This document shows positions 38,516 to 49,355 of a DNA stretch of 64,000 nucleotides, one piece after another (positions within the stretch are counted from its first letter, which is position 1; every line of letters starts with the position of its first letter). A model generated the notes under the pieces. It was not told the origin of the DNA. It did no database searches and worked only from the letters and a program-made list of their open reading frames with translations. Source of the DNA: Haliotis asinina (lineage: Eukaryota > Mollusca > Gastropoda > Lepetellida > Haliotidae); the NCBI RefSeq assembly GCF_037392515.1, contig NC_090282.1, forward strand, positions 31,605,554-31,669,553, in the 5' to 3' direction. The position numbers were made by a program, and so were the translations under genes.

Positions 38516-39378
38516 TAAATTATTAAACACTAACACTTAACATGGTGAGAGAGCAATTTACATAGTACTTGACCCAAACAATGTTTTCTGGAAAATGTGC
38601 AATTACCAAACTTTTTCAGCATGAAAGAAACTGGCACTTACTCATATCAAAACATGAAGTGTTTCAGGACAGCACAGACCATCTGTAAACATATATGCTT
38701 GGTGACTTTGCCACTTACCATGCTCATTGCTAGATAGATATAGCTATATATCATTTGTCAAATTTAATGCTGATAGAGTTGTGTATGTGTGATCTTATGT
38801 GATGAGTGTGGTTTCACAGGTCAGTGTCATGATATCTGCAATCGGTTACAAAAGAAAGCATTACAGGTAGTAGATCTATGAGACAAGGTGTGGGAAGCAA
38901 CAACCAAGATCAATGACCCGAGGTTGCATGCACTCTCAGTCTAGCTTGGAATATTTCCAAATAGTCAGATACTAAACATGCCCAAAACACGCCACTAGTC
39001 GTGATCCAAATCCACCTCTAGGATACCTGTTGATCAATCAGCCATAATCTCTGATACAGGATTAAGTAAAGTCGTTGGATCAACAGTGTTTACAAAACAC
39101 GCACCTGCTCAATGGATTGCCGAGTCGTACATGTGAGAAATTTTTTTTCACAATTCAAATGACGCACCTAAAGAGCGTATCTGCTGTTATTCGGATATCA
39201 CAATGGGCGTTCGATGAACAGACTGAATGTCTTATCAGTCACCAGCCACAAACACATACGTGCGATTCAAAAATAGTTATGTGGTCTAAAACTGCCGAGT
39301 ATATTTACAGTATGGGGGCTGGATCGATGTTTGTGAACGTGGTACAAATAATGTGCACGAGCACAATAGCGAACTTAC

Positions 39379-39540
39379 CATTTATATGCCACAAATAATG
39401 TCGGTGAACTGTCCTTAGCCTTCCAGAATATAATTCGTAATTCACAGACACAACAAACACCACGCAATTCCGTAAACACAGTCTCCAATCATCTTGAAGC
39501 CAGGCCAAGTAGTATCTTCCTGTCCACCATTTTGAAATAT
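39379..39540 (-). promoter_or_regulatory. Candidate 5' UTR exon and start region of DENND4
   Basis: Coding exon 1 of DENND4 begins with an acceptor four bases before its ATG, so at least one non-coding exon must lie to the right. The best candidate I see is a minus-strand stretch starting near a YY1-like AAAATGGTGGA (about 39527-39538) and ending at a perfect donor GTAAGT (39378-39373). This stretch also looks more GC-rich than its surroundings. That would imply a first intron of about 32 kb. No transcript evidence is available, and other minus-strand donors exist (for example the GTAAGC at about 7840). Confidence 0.3.
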
Positions 39541-39544
39541 TACC

Positions 39545-40435
39545 CGATGACCTTTGTTATTGTATTCATACGCTGATTCAATTCAAATGGCATATCATAT
39601 GTTTTAGAAAATGATGGCGATTTAGTATCAGATTAAACATGTCATATTTATAATGCACATTTCTCGCTACCCTTCTAACAAAATGCTACTCAAAACTTTG
39701 TAAAATGAGAAACGACAGACACTCCAAGAACTACTTTGGGTTTTGGTGATATGTTTTAGGAACAAATGTTTATGAACATGTTTCGAAGGATCCGCATGCA
39801 TCATGTTGCTAAAGAGAAGCATGTACGCGTGTCCAACATGACTTCATTCTGAATATTAGCGCGTACTGAGAAAAAATTAACTCCGTCTGTGTGACTTGTA
39901 CGTAAATATGCTGACAGGAAAACAGAGAGCAAATCGCTAAAACGCATCTAAAATGAATATTTTACGTAGCTTCATTCGCTTATCCTTACTGTATAAGCCG
40001 TATATTACTTTTGCTTTCACTGAAAAACACACATCGAAACATCGAAACATTTCCATTTCAGTATCTCATCTGATATATGCCCAAGGTTTTGTAATGGCGA
40101 CGCCATCCCAGTAACATTGAGAATACAGAAAAACGTGAAAAAGTGCAATTTACCATCATCCATTTTTCCAGGCACGACAATAATTTATCACGCCTTAGTC
40201 AATCATGCCAGTAGTCAATTTAGTAACCGTAGTTATCAGTCCCCGTTCTAGATCAGCTGAATGGTATGCTGAATGCCAAGAGGGTTGAGTTTGGCACCCA
40301 GGTTTCTGCCGCTCTATACATAGCTCGATTTAAAGTGGTATTTATTCTTAGATACCTGTTTCAGATGATTACGACCATGTGTGAATGGAACACGGGGCTA
40401 AGTGCATGCTGTAATTGTACACTTGGTTGGGTTTG
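39545..40435. other. Region between candidate DENND4 start and HAUS1
   Basis: Contains no repeat I can name. GC and CpG appear somewhat higher than in the introns (for example GGCGACGCCATCCCAG near 40096), as expected near promoters. Confidence 0.35.
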
Positions 40436-40662
40436 TTGTTTTAACTCTGCACTTAGCAATGTTTGCAACGGTCTGTTAATAATCGAGTCTGGATCATGCA
40501 ATCCAGTGATCAACAGCATGAGCATCGATCTATGTAATTGGATTACGATGAAACGTCTCAGCCAAGTCAGCGAGCCTGACTACATGATACCCTTAGTTGC
40601 CCCTTTCGACAAGCGTTGGTTACTGAAGACCGATTTTAATCCGGATGGAGCTTCACGAGTTT
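40436..40662 (-). mobile_element. SINE family A, long copy
   Basis: AATAATCGAGTCTGGATCAT, GTGATCAACAGCATGAGCAT, CAAGTCAGCGAGCCTGACTA and TTGCCCCTTTCGACAAGCG in order. A 132-codon open frame crossing it is a by-product of the SINE. Confidence 0.8.
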
Positions 40663-40979
40663 AATATTGTACAGAGTTGGATCTAGACTCGTGAACACAT
40701 CAGTTTTGTCAGACCACTCGATGAAACATATACATGTTAGTTGACAACATTTACAAACTATCCTCTATTTATCCAAGTCGTTAACTGTATTGAACCATGT
40801 CAGTTTCGTTGTGTGTAACCAGCATTCATTTTGTCCATGTAATTATTGTGTCTGTTGTTTTTTGTGAATGTGTACTTATATTCCCTTCGCGACCGTTTTG
40901 ATGTAATAAGAGTTTCCCGCGGGATAATAAAGTTATATCTTATTTTATTTAATGAAAAAAGAGAGTTTGATTCAATAAC

Positions 40980-41236
40980 ATGACTGATATCCCCAGAGAG
41001 TATCTTCTGGCAGATAGTCTCTGATATCTCACATTCGAACTGGATGTACAATATTTTATTACACACTATATATACGATTACAATATTTTTTACGACCGGT
41101 GTTTCTCCAAACATGATTTTCGAGTCCAGAGTTACCTCCCTTTGTCCACACACGCTTCGGACTCCCGCCATATTCAAAACATGTCGTCTAGTTTTCAGGA
41201 ACCTGATCTAATATTGTTCCTATAATAATCTGTGGA
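40980..41236 (+). promoter_or_regulatory. Probable HAUS1 promoter and 5' UTR
   Basis: Immediately upstream of the HAUS1 start codon. Contains AGAGTTACCTCCCTTTGTC (about 41139-41157), a motif I recall as common in mollusc DNA, and CCGCCATATT (41165-41174), a YY1-type element on the minus strand. No TATA box at a convincing distance. The transcription start is not determined. Confidence 0.4.
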
Positions 41237-44200
41237 ATGGATATCAACGACGAAGACTTTGGTGCTATAAATGAAAAGCATCAACAGGTGGGTATACCAT
41301 GAGATTATGGTTCTAGTTACAAGGCTGACAGGGAACGTTACAAACTCTGAACTCCAAACATAACAGCGCTCTAGTTCAGCTAGCTAAACGTCGTGTTCCT
41401 GCCAAGGCATACACCAGAGACCATATAATAGATATTATTATATGGTCTCTGCATACACCGACCCTGTTTCCATTGTTGACTGTGTATGCCTTGGCAGGAA
41501 CACGACGCTGAACTAAACATCACTCATGTCTTTATTTACACCGTTCTGGAACAGCTTGGCTTCATATGAAATCACGCAACTACCTTAAACGTGCTCGCTT
41601 TCGCTTCTCAGATTCTGGTATGGTTGGAGCAGATGTATGGTGGAGAGTCGGTGCCGCAGTTCGAACTCAACAAGAAGACCATCGGCATCTTGTATGAACT
41701 GATGAGAGAAAACCAGCTGCAAGACAAGAACTGTCAATTGGTCATTGATGACCTGAGACAGAAAGCAACCGAATATGGAGTAGAAGGTCTGTTGTCTACA
41801 TTACGTTGAAGCTGAAACGCAATGTTAGACCTATCCTCCTAATCCCGTTTCCATTGTTGGCAGAAAATCAACAAGTTAATAATACTTTATGTTTAGTACA
41901 ACCAAAATCAGTTAATCAATTACTTGAACCTCTTGCACATTTTCCGAAAATAGTATGTTTTTTACCTTCCTACTATTTCCTACTATATAACAAGAGCAGT
42001 GTATGCACTGATTTGTATTTGTCAACTTGCTACCAGCACTACTATACACCTAAAGGACGTAATTTTACTCTATCCCAGCAGTAACGATGTACACATGATA
42101 AGATTACTTTCAATACACAATGTATCTGTAACTTTACTCTCCACCATCTGCTCCACACAGAAACCAGATTTTGTGTTTCGGTTAAGGTTGCATTTTTAAG
42201 TATTGAGTTGCACCAGTGGAAGTAACAAAGCACTAAGTTGAGCCCAGAACAATACTCACCACCCTTCACAAATCCCAGTTACTATGTTTCAGGTCAGAGA
42301 CTGTCTCGGATAGTGAAGGATATGAACCTCAGCCAGGGATGTTTGTCCCAGTCAGGGCTGACAAGCCTTCGCACTCTTGCCAACCTTGCCCTTCTCTTGG
42401 ATGTCAGAGATGCTTCTGATACAAGGTGAGATGGGGATGGACTTATATGCAAAAATCAGTGTGTGGAATTTTTCAAAACACGAAGTTAATGCAGTGGAAG
42501 CTGTCTGAACTGGAAATCTGACAACCTGTCATAAAATCTCAGTTTGGTCTGTGGCTAGAACATTAATGATCCTTTGAAAGCGCTGGCAGTCTTGAAGAGC
42601 CTTTCCGGATCTTGGCATGATGTGAGTCGCCAGAGTGTGTATATTTAGTGATCTGTGCTGTCTAATCCAGAACATGGCTGGGAGTTGGACGGATGTGTAT
42701 TGTCACAGGTTTGACCTCGACTGAATTCAGTGGTAGCTTTCTGTTCTGGAACTGAACTGTAAAAACTTATAATATTCTCCTTCTCGGCCATATGCACACC
42801 CAAACATTGACATACTGCAATCATAATTAGTAGACATATTTATGAAGGGTGATATTGATGACTTTGTCTTCTTCTTGTTTTCCAAACCACTCACTCACTC
42901 ACTCACTCACTCACTCACTCACTCACTCACTCACTCACTCACTCACTCACTCACTCACTCACTCACTCACTCACTCACTCACTCACTCACTCACTCACTC
43001 ACTCACTCACTCACTCACCAGTGAGCAGAGCTTCCTTGGTCATGTGCCTGTTTGTGTGTGTATTGTAGCTACCTACTGGCTCTCCAGAACCTGTCCAGTG
43101 AGCTGACACAGACAGCTGAGACCAAGACACAGGAGGAAAGATGTCTTGCCGAGTTCACACAAAAGTCAAAGTCTGCCCTGCACAAGTACAACTCCTTGCT
43201 CAAGTATGTGGTTTCTTGGTTCAATTAATGGTCTAGATAATCCATAGTCTGATTGCCAAATCCAGTTCCCCTCCTGTGTAGACAGATGTACTTTTGTTTC
43301 AAGTCTCCATTGAATGTGGATTGGCATCAACGTAATTGAGATCCTTGATGTGGGAACTGGTTTAAAGGTCACATGCAACCAAAAAATCAAACATAATTAA
43401 AACACATTTATCACTTATTCATGACATATAATATACATTGCTGCTTTTAAAAAAAACAAATAAACAAAATTGTAAGCATACAATCGCGATTCAAAAGTGC
43501 AATATTTTGTACTTCCCCCAAAATGAAGCCCTCGGGAGACCGAACCCAGTCATAGTGGGTGGATATGCACTCAAGTGTAACGACGGCTTCCGATTGGCTG
43601 TTTCATTTGCTGATATGCTGAGGGTTCATTGTGTGTACAGAAAGATGATCTGTTTGATGGGCATTTTAGAAGTATAGCCAGTCACAAGAAAGTAAGATTC
43701 TTTATGGATAACAACTTCTTTTTGTGTACTTGATGCGTTGTTTCAGTATGGATTCATATACTGTTGTCAAACAAAATCATATACACTAAAAGAAGCCTTT
43801 ATCCATGAAGAATGTATATAGAGATGTTGGGTTTGGGAAATACATGTTCTCTGAATTTTCATTTGATCCAGTCAAAAATTATCTCAGCAGAGATGGTGAA
43901 CTGGAAACTGTCGTTCGTCCAAGTATAAAGCAGGATTTGAAGCTGACAAGAGTTTGCACCAGTTTCCGTCAGATCCAGTCATCCGAAAAAAATAAATGTA
44001 GTTTGTTTGCAACCCACAGACATAAAAACATGTCATGTGTATCACACGTGCCTCGTTACATAATGTGGCAGAGACGGGACTCGGGTGCACGAGTCATAAA
44101 TCATCTTATTTTCTTTATGTCGTATAGTCTGATGGGTGTTAAGTTCCAATTGCATGTGGTCAATGATTGAAGCTAAGTATTGCATGTTGTCTTTAGCAGA

Positions 44201-47200
44201 CAGCCAGACAGACATATAGGTGTGAATAAACCAGACACTGAGCTTTCTCTGTGACAGAGACTGCTTACCACAATCATCAAGGTTTTTGACGTAACGAGTA
44301 GATTATGTACTTTTTTGTGTACACAACGAAGATTAGACTACTGCTCACGACCTCAGACGCTGGACATGCATACTGTTTCAAGCTCCGCGAACATATTCAC
44401 TGCGCATGCGTTATGGACGCAGCGCAGCACAGCGCAGCACAGCTATTGAAACCAGTTTTCCCCCCAGCGCTGGGGGGAATTTAGTGAAACGTTTGAACTC
44501 CGATTTCGCGGGCTTTTTTTTCATCGCATTTTTTTTTCAACGTTATAGGTTGAATTGGCATTTTTTATGATTTGTTTCGGTAAGTGCATACCGAAAGGTA
44601 TCAGAATCTGCAAAGTTGTTTTACGTTGCATGTGACCTTTAAATGTGGTCTCCTTTTTCATTTGAAACCGCCCTTTGTGATAGGACTTCGGAATTGGTTG
44701 AGGCAGCACAAACCATCTGCTACTTTTTTAGCCACTTCTACAGCCTGTGTGCAGTATATTCTTTCTGTCTTGAAGGACAGATGTACTGAAAGTATTACCT
44801 ATATATAATTTAAGCCAGGGGACTCCATATGTTTTGACACTATGCTATGAGGCATTTTTCGCATTACATGTAAGACCTGTGAAGATCTGGGTTAGATTTG
44901 ATCTTCAGTAACCCATGCTTGTCATAAGAGGCTATTAACAGAATGAGAGCTCCAATAGCACTTTCAAATGAGATTCTTGGGTGATTCAAGTGAAGCTGGT
45001 TATTAGCATTGGAGAAGGTGGCATGGATGCAACGTTTGTATTAGAAGACCTCAAGGCCCCTGAATGTTTTCCAGTGTTACATGCAAATTAAATCCACTTT
45101 TGTTTTCTGTTTGAATGAAGTAGTAATATATTTGGCCTAAAAACACTCTGCACACAACAATGAAGAGAGTACATCTATGACAGTTGTCTAATTTTCTAGA
45201 ACTCTTCATCACCTGGAGGAGAAAAGTGTCACTCAACGTCCAGAGACTGAGAAGAAACGAAAGAAAGTGAGCTTCCTCATTGACAAGGCCAAGCAGTACA
45301 AGGGTTCCATGCAGAAGCTTCAGGTAGTCCACACTGTGTTTTCTTATTTTTCCAATAATAATCATAATAATAATGATAATATCGATTGATGTCCCTTTTG
45401 ACAGCAACATGATTGGCAAGATTCAGGAAAAGCATGCTAAGTATGCACACCTTGCCTTTGAAATGTCTCGCTTGCATCCTAAGTACACTGTTGTCAGGCT
45501 CCCCATTGTTCTCAGTGCTGTTGGTTTGGCACCTCCTGATCAGGAGAGTGCCCAGGTTCTTCACCAGGAGCACAGCCCTTCTGACAATCTGGTTAATGCA
45601 GAAGACTGCAGTGTGCTGGAGTTTACATAGTCTCCAGGAAGTTCTTGGCGGCTTTGACTAGGCACTGTTTCCAGAAGTACCATTCCCTGTCTGGGCTGCG
45701 TGTGGAGGGGCGAGGGCCCTGAGCTGATGATGAGCTGATAATCAAGTCAAGACAAGACAAGCAGATATCTCCAGTTGTTTCTCAGTCATATCGGTAATGG
45801 TGCCGACTAACAACAGTTTTGACCAACTGATGTGTAATGCAGGCCTGTCTGCCAGATTGTGAAATCATCTCAGCTACATACAGATAATTTCCATTCAGTC
45901 TGTGAAATTTATCAAGGCAAGGATTTCACATTTTTTCTGTCAAATTGGATTCGTGTTTGTCATATTCCATTTTCAGTTGCCCTTTGTTTCATGTTTAAAT
46001 CGAAAACATGTAATGGGATGAGCAATGTTTTGTATAATCCTAACATTTTCCACTGTTAAAACCTGCAGGTGGAACTAGCCAGGGCGGGAGCTGACCCCTC
46101 ACTGTACCACCAAACACTGGTGAAGAAATCAGAGGTAATGTCCCTTCATCACAACAATCTTTGACCCCTGACTGTACCGCCAGACACTGGTGTGGAAATC
46201 AGAGGTAATGTCCCTTCATCACAACAATCTTTGACCCCTGACTGTACCGCCAGACACTGGTGTGGAAATCAGAGGTAATGTCCCTTCATCACAACAATCT
46301 TTGACCCCAGACTGTACCGCCAGACACTGGTGAAGAAATCAGAGGTAATGTCCCTTCATCACAACAATCTTTGACCCCTGACTGTACCGCCAGACACCGG
46401 TGTGGAAATCAGAGGTAATGTCCCTTCATCACAACAATCTTTGCCCCCTGACTGTACCGCCAGACACTGGTGTGGAAATCAGAGGTAATGTCCCTTCATC
46501 ACAACAATCTTTGACCCCTGACTGTACCGCCAGACACCGGTGTGGAAATCAGAGGTAATGTCCCTTCATCACAACAATCTTTGCCCCCTGACTGTACCGC
46601 CAGACACTGGTGTGGAAATCAGAGGTAATGTCCCTTCATCACAACAATCTTTGACCCCTGACTACCGCCAGACACTGGTGTGGAAATCAGGAGTAAAGAG
46701 AACATGAACCAAACTGCTAAAGATGAAATTTATTATTGCTGTCTTATCAATGTGCTTAATCCTGCAATGAACATTTTACAAATACTTTTAAAAAGCTAAG
46801 ACAAAACTGATTTACTATAAGTATGGCATTGACTTGTGTCACCTTTACAAGCTGGCAATTCATAATGTTTTAGGAGCTCCAGGCTCTGAAGCAGAAAATA
46901 GCCCCGCTAAAAACAAAGTTGCAGATGTACTATGACCTACCACCCGTGAGTATGAAACAGCTCCTCAGAAGTAAAGTGTAAATATATCATTGTTTTAGAG
47001 TGGGTTTGCGTTAATAAACTGAATCAAATTTTAACTTTTGCAATGAAATTCCATACCATTTCTGAACACAAGCCGCAACTACAAACAAAATACACACAAA
47101 AACAAACATGATGCACACAAGCCACAAGCATTGTACTCGGATACATAAAGCACTATGCACACAAGCTACAAACATGGTGCACACAAGCCTCTGACATGAT

Positions 47201-49111
47201 GCACACAAGCTACAAACATGATGCACACAAACTACAAACATGATGCACACAAGCCTCTAACATGATGCACACAAGCTACAAACATGATGCACACAAGCGT
47301 CTGACATTCACACAAGTCACTAACATGATGCACACAAGCTACAAATAGGTGCACACAAGCTACAAACATGGTGCACACAAGCTATAAACATGGTGCACAC
47401 AAGCTACAAACATGATGCACACAAGCCACTGACATGATGCACACAAGCTACAAACATGATGCACACAAACTACAAACATGATGCACACAAGCGTCTGACA
47501 TGCACACAAGCCACTAACATGATGCACACAAGCTACTAATGTGATGCACACAAGCCAGTAACATGATGCACGCATGCCACAAACATGATGCACACAAGCC
47601 ACTAACATGATGCACAGAAGCCACTAACATGATGCACAGATACATCAAGAACATGATCCAGATAAGCGACAAATATACATACCATGTGTACAAGATCAGA
47701 CATCCCACACTTTTTATTGTGTTTGTTAAATGTTTTAACTGTTTCTGAAATTTGTAGCTGAATATTTCCTCTGAATGTTTCCTATTATTTGTTTTACAGG
47801 ATTTATCTCAGACCAAAGTTAAGATAGAAGAACTCAGATTGCAAGTGGTAAGCTGTAGCATGTTATTTATTAATTTCATACAGGTGAGATTAAAATAAAT
47901 TTTTTGTTTTGTCCTCAGTTCATTCAAGTGCTGTTATGACCACCTTACCTCCAATGACATTGTTCAACACATTTTATTTAACAGCAGATATTTCTTCCAA
48001 AAATGATGTAAGGCGTTATGTTTTCAGAGCCCTTGGATGCTTTTTGATAGTCACCCATTTAAGGTGTAAATTTCAGTTATTCATGAATATCGTTTGTTCA
48101 ACATGGTTCTGGCAACCAAGACGAGATCATGAATGATATATTGTTTAAATATCCTTTTCTGTTATTTTATCAGAATAGTTGCAAAGATGAAACATTAAAC
48201 ACAGGAGTCATAAACCCATTTCCTCGTGACCAATGGGTTTAACCAAAGCTTACAATCCCTACTGACTAGATGGATATGACCAATACTTTCCATCCTGCTA
48301 ACTAGCATATGAACAGTAGTTTTGATCCTACTCACAAGATGGATATGACCAATACTTTCCATCCTGCTAACTAGCATATGAACAGTAGTTTTGATCCTAC
48401 TCACAAGATGGATATGACCAATACTTTCCATCCTGCTAACTAGCATATGAACAGTAGTTTTGATCCTACTCACAAGATGGATATGACCAATACTTTCCAT
48501 CCTGCTAACTAGCATATGAACAGTAGTTTTGATCCTACTCACAAGATGGATATGACCAATACTTTCCATCCTGCTAACTAGCATATGAACAGTAGTTTTG
48601 ATCCTACTCACAAGATGGATATGACCAATACTCTCAGTCCTCCCGACTAGTTGGATATGACCAATGCTTTCAATCCTGCTGACTAGATGTGTATGATCAA
48701 TACTTTCAATCCTGGTGACAAGATGAGTATGACGAATAATTTCAGTCCTGACTAGGTGGGTATGACCAATACTCTCAGTCCTCCCGACTAGTTGGGTATG
48801 ACCAATGCTTTCAATCCTGCTGACTAGATGTGTATGATCAATACTTTCAATCCTGGTGACAAGATGAGTGTGACGAATAATTTCAGTCCTGCTGACTAGG
48901 TGGGTATGACCAATACTCTCAATCCTGCTGACTCGATGGGTACGGCCAAAGGTACAATCCTAACTTACAAGATGGGTATGACCAATAGTTTGGATCTTGC
49001 TGACTAGTTTGACATAACCAATAGTTTTAAACCTGCTGACATGCCTTTTCTCTCCCACAGAGTGCCTTGGAAAGTGAGCTGACCAGAAGAATTGACCTTA
49101 TGCATCTGTAG
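41237..49111 (+). CDS. HAUS1: HAUS augmin-like complex subunit 1
   Basis: Nine coding exons: 41237-41287, 41612-41786, 42293-42425, 43069-43203, 45200-45323, 46069-46134, 46874-46945, 47800-47847, 49061-49111. All have GT..AG borders and the frame is continuous through phases 0,1,2,2,0,0,0,0. The product is 284 residues (human 278). Recognisable segments: WLEQMYGGESVPQFELN near residue 20, DLRQKATEYGVEG, a long helical middle, FLIDKAKQYKGSMQKLQVEL, DPSLYHQTLVKKSEELQALK, DLSQTKVKIEELRLQ and the C-terminal ALESELTRRIDLMHL, matching the human end IEAELTRRVDMMEL. HAUS1 is a coiled-coil subunit of augmin, which recruits gamma-tubulin to spindle microtubules to nucleate branches. The start (MDINDEDFG) is the first ATG after the promoter motifs. 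Introns are packed with repeats, yet no exon is disrupted, so the gene looks functional. Confidence 0.96.
41388..41507. repeat. Nested perfect palindromes in HAUS1 intron 1
   Basis: An outer pair of perfect 26-bp inverted repeats (41389-41414 and 41482-41507, containing GTGTTCCTGCCAAGGCAT) encloses an inner 35-bp palindrome at 41416-41450 (AGAGACCATATAATA, five-base centre, then its complement). Probably a small foldback MITE, placed between exon 1 and exon 2. Confidence 0.85.
42840..43018 (+). repeat. (CACT)n microsatellite in HAUS1 intron 3, on a worn SINE tail
   Basis: About 32 uninterrupted CACT units from 42889, ending 50 bp before the exon 4 acceptor. The preceding 50 bp (GTGATATTGATG ... 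CAAACCACTCACTC) resemble a degraded SINE family B tail, suggesting that the microsatellite grew from it. Confidence 0.9.
43366..44638 (+). mobile_element. TTAA-flanked TIR transposon, 1,273 bp, copy 1 (HAUS1 intron 4)
   Basis: Bounded by TTAA on both sides (43362-43365, 44639-44642) and by 14-bp terminal inverted repeats AGGTCACATGCAAC. The TTAA target duplication is typical of piggyBac superfamily elements, but the termini do not start with the usual CCC, so I leave the superfamily open. No transposase is recognisable. A frame starting at about 43805 (MKNVYRDVGFGKYMFSE) is shared with copy 2 at 60603-61875. A GC-rich inner section (CAGCGCAGCACAGCGCAGC, then CCCCCAGCGCTGGGGGG) lies near 44420-44480. 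Confidence 0.85.
44876..44950 (+). mobile_element. SINE family A 5' fragment (HAUS1 intron 4)
   Basis: GTGAAGATCTGGGTTAGA, TCTTCAGTAACCCATGCTTG and TCATAAGAGGC: the 5' end of the family, truncated at its 3' side. Confidence 0.7.
45378..45830 (+). mobile_element. LINE 3' remnant (reverse-transcriptase ORF tail), HAUS1 intron 5
   Basis: Starts abruptly after an AATAATAATG-rich run with SIDVPFDSNMIGKIQEKHAK, then YAHLAFEMSRLHP and LPIVLSAVG. This resembles the region after the RT and endonuclease in R2/NeSL-like LINEs, where a D-V-P/T-x-P motif precedes an E-K-x-x-K-Y helix. The later family motif (MQKTAVCWSLHSLQEVL) continues in a different frame, so at least one frameshift separates them near 45550. 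The copy is 5'-truncated and dead. Family assignment is from memory of motif layout. Confidence 0.6.
46087..46695 (+). repeat. 70-bp minisatellite derived from HAUS1 exon 6 and its donor
   Basis: The unit comprises the last ~48 bp of exon 6 (CTGACCCCTCACTGTACCAC to GAAATCAGAG), the donor GTAATG and the next ~22 bp of intron (TCCCTTCATCACAACAATCT). GAGGTAATG recurs every 70 bp (46133, 46203, 46273, 46343, 46413, 46483, 46553, 46623), so eight donors in a row, of which the first belongs to the real exon. The ninth unit is broken (AGGAGTAAAG). Inner copies share GTACCGCCAGAC and mostly TGTGGAAATC, unlike the real exon, so they descend from one changed copy. Confidence 0.95.
47060..47650. repeat. 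22-23-bp minisatellite in HAUS1 intron 7
   Basis: About 25 units of ACAAGCTACAAACATGATGC, with variants CACTAACATG and CTCTGACATG. Minus-strand open frames reading Cys-Val-His-His-Val repeats are artefacts of the unit. Confidence 0.9.
48255..49045. repeat. Minisatellite with higher-order structure in HAUS1 intron 8
   Basis: The basic unit is ~33-35 bp (CCTGCTGACTAGATGGGTAT, GACCAATACTTTCAAT). In 48275-48620, five nearly identical 69-bp dimers (one half CTAACTAGCATATGAACAGT) have been amplified; from 48630 to 49045 the units are diverged monomers and longer imperfect duplications. The array ends only some 15 bp before the exon 9 acceptor tract. Confidence 0.9.
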
Positions 49112-49234
49112 CAGGCATGAAAGAATCGAATGTTCTTGTTGTTCATTTGTTAACATCTGTCAAGACAATTGTAAATATTATTTGTTTATATATGTTGTTG
49201 TCCTGCCTCCAGCTGTGTGAGAGTGTCAGGGTTG

Positions 49235-49240
49235 AATAAA
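49235..49240 (+). terminator. HAUS1 polyadenylation signal
   Basis: AATAAA 124 bp after the stop codon, followed by a T-rich stretch (GGAAGTTTTTGCTT). Confidence 0.6.
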
Positions 49241-49355
49241 GGAAGTTTTTGCTTCATAAGCTCTTCTGCTTTACCTTCACAATGTGGGTCTGTCTGAACT
49301 GGACGTTATGGTATACCTGACCAAATTCAAATTTTGTCTATGTTTCCATCCATTG

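Noticed and set aside
40266-40664. 132-codon plus-strand frame upstream of HAUS1
   Set aside because: Most of it is a SINE family A copy in reverse orientation.
46087-46695. Regular 70-bp repeats resembling a CRISPR array
   Set aside because: Units are contiguous without unique spacers and derive from the adjacent HAUS1 exon; the genome is animal.
47011-47708. Cys/His/Val-rich minus-strand frames
   Set aside because: By-products of the 22-23-bp satellite in HAUS1 intron 7; frames break and shift with unit length.
48195-48611. 138-codon minus-strand frame with a 23-residue repeated peptide
   Set aside because: The 69-bp satellite unit is a multiple of three and lacks stops in this frame; it is an intronic array, not a repeat protein.
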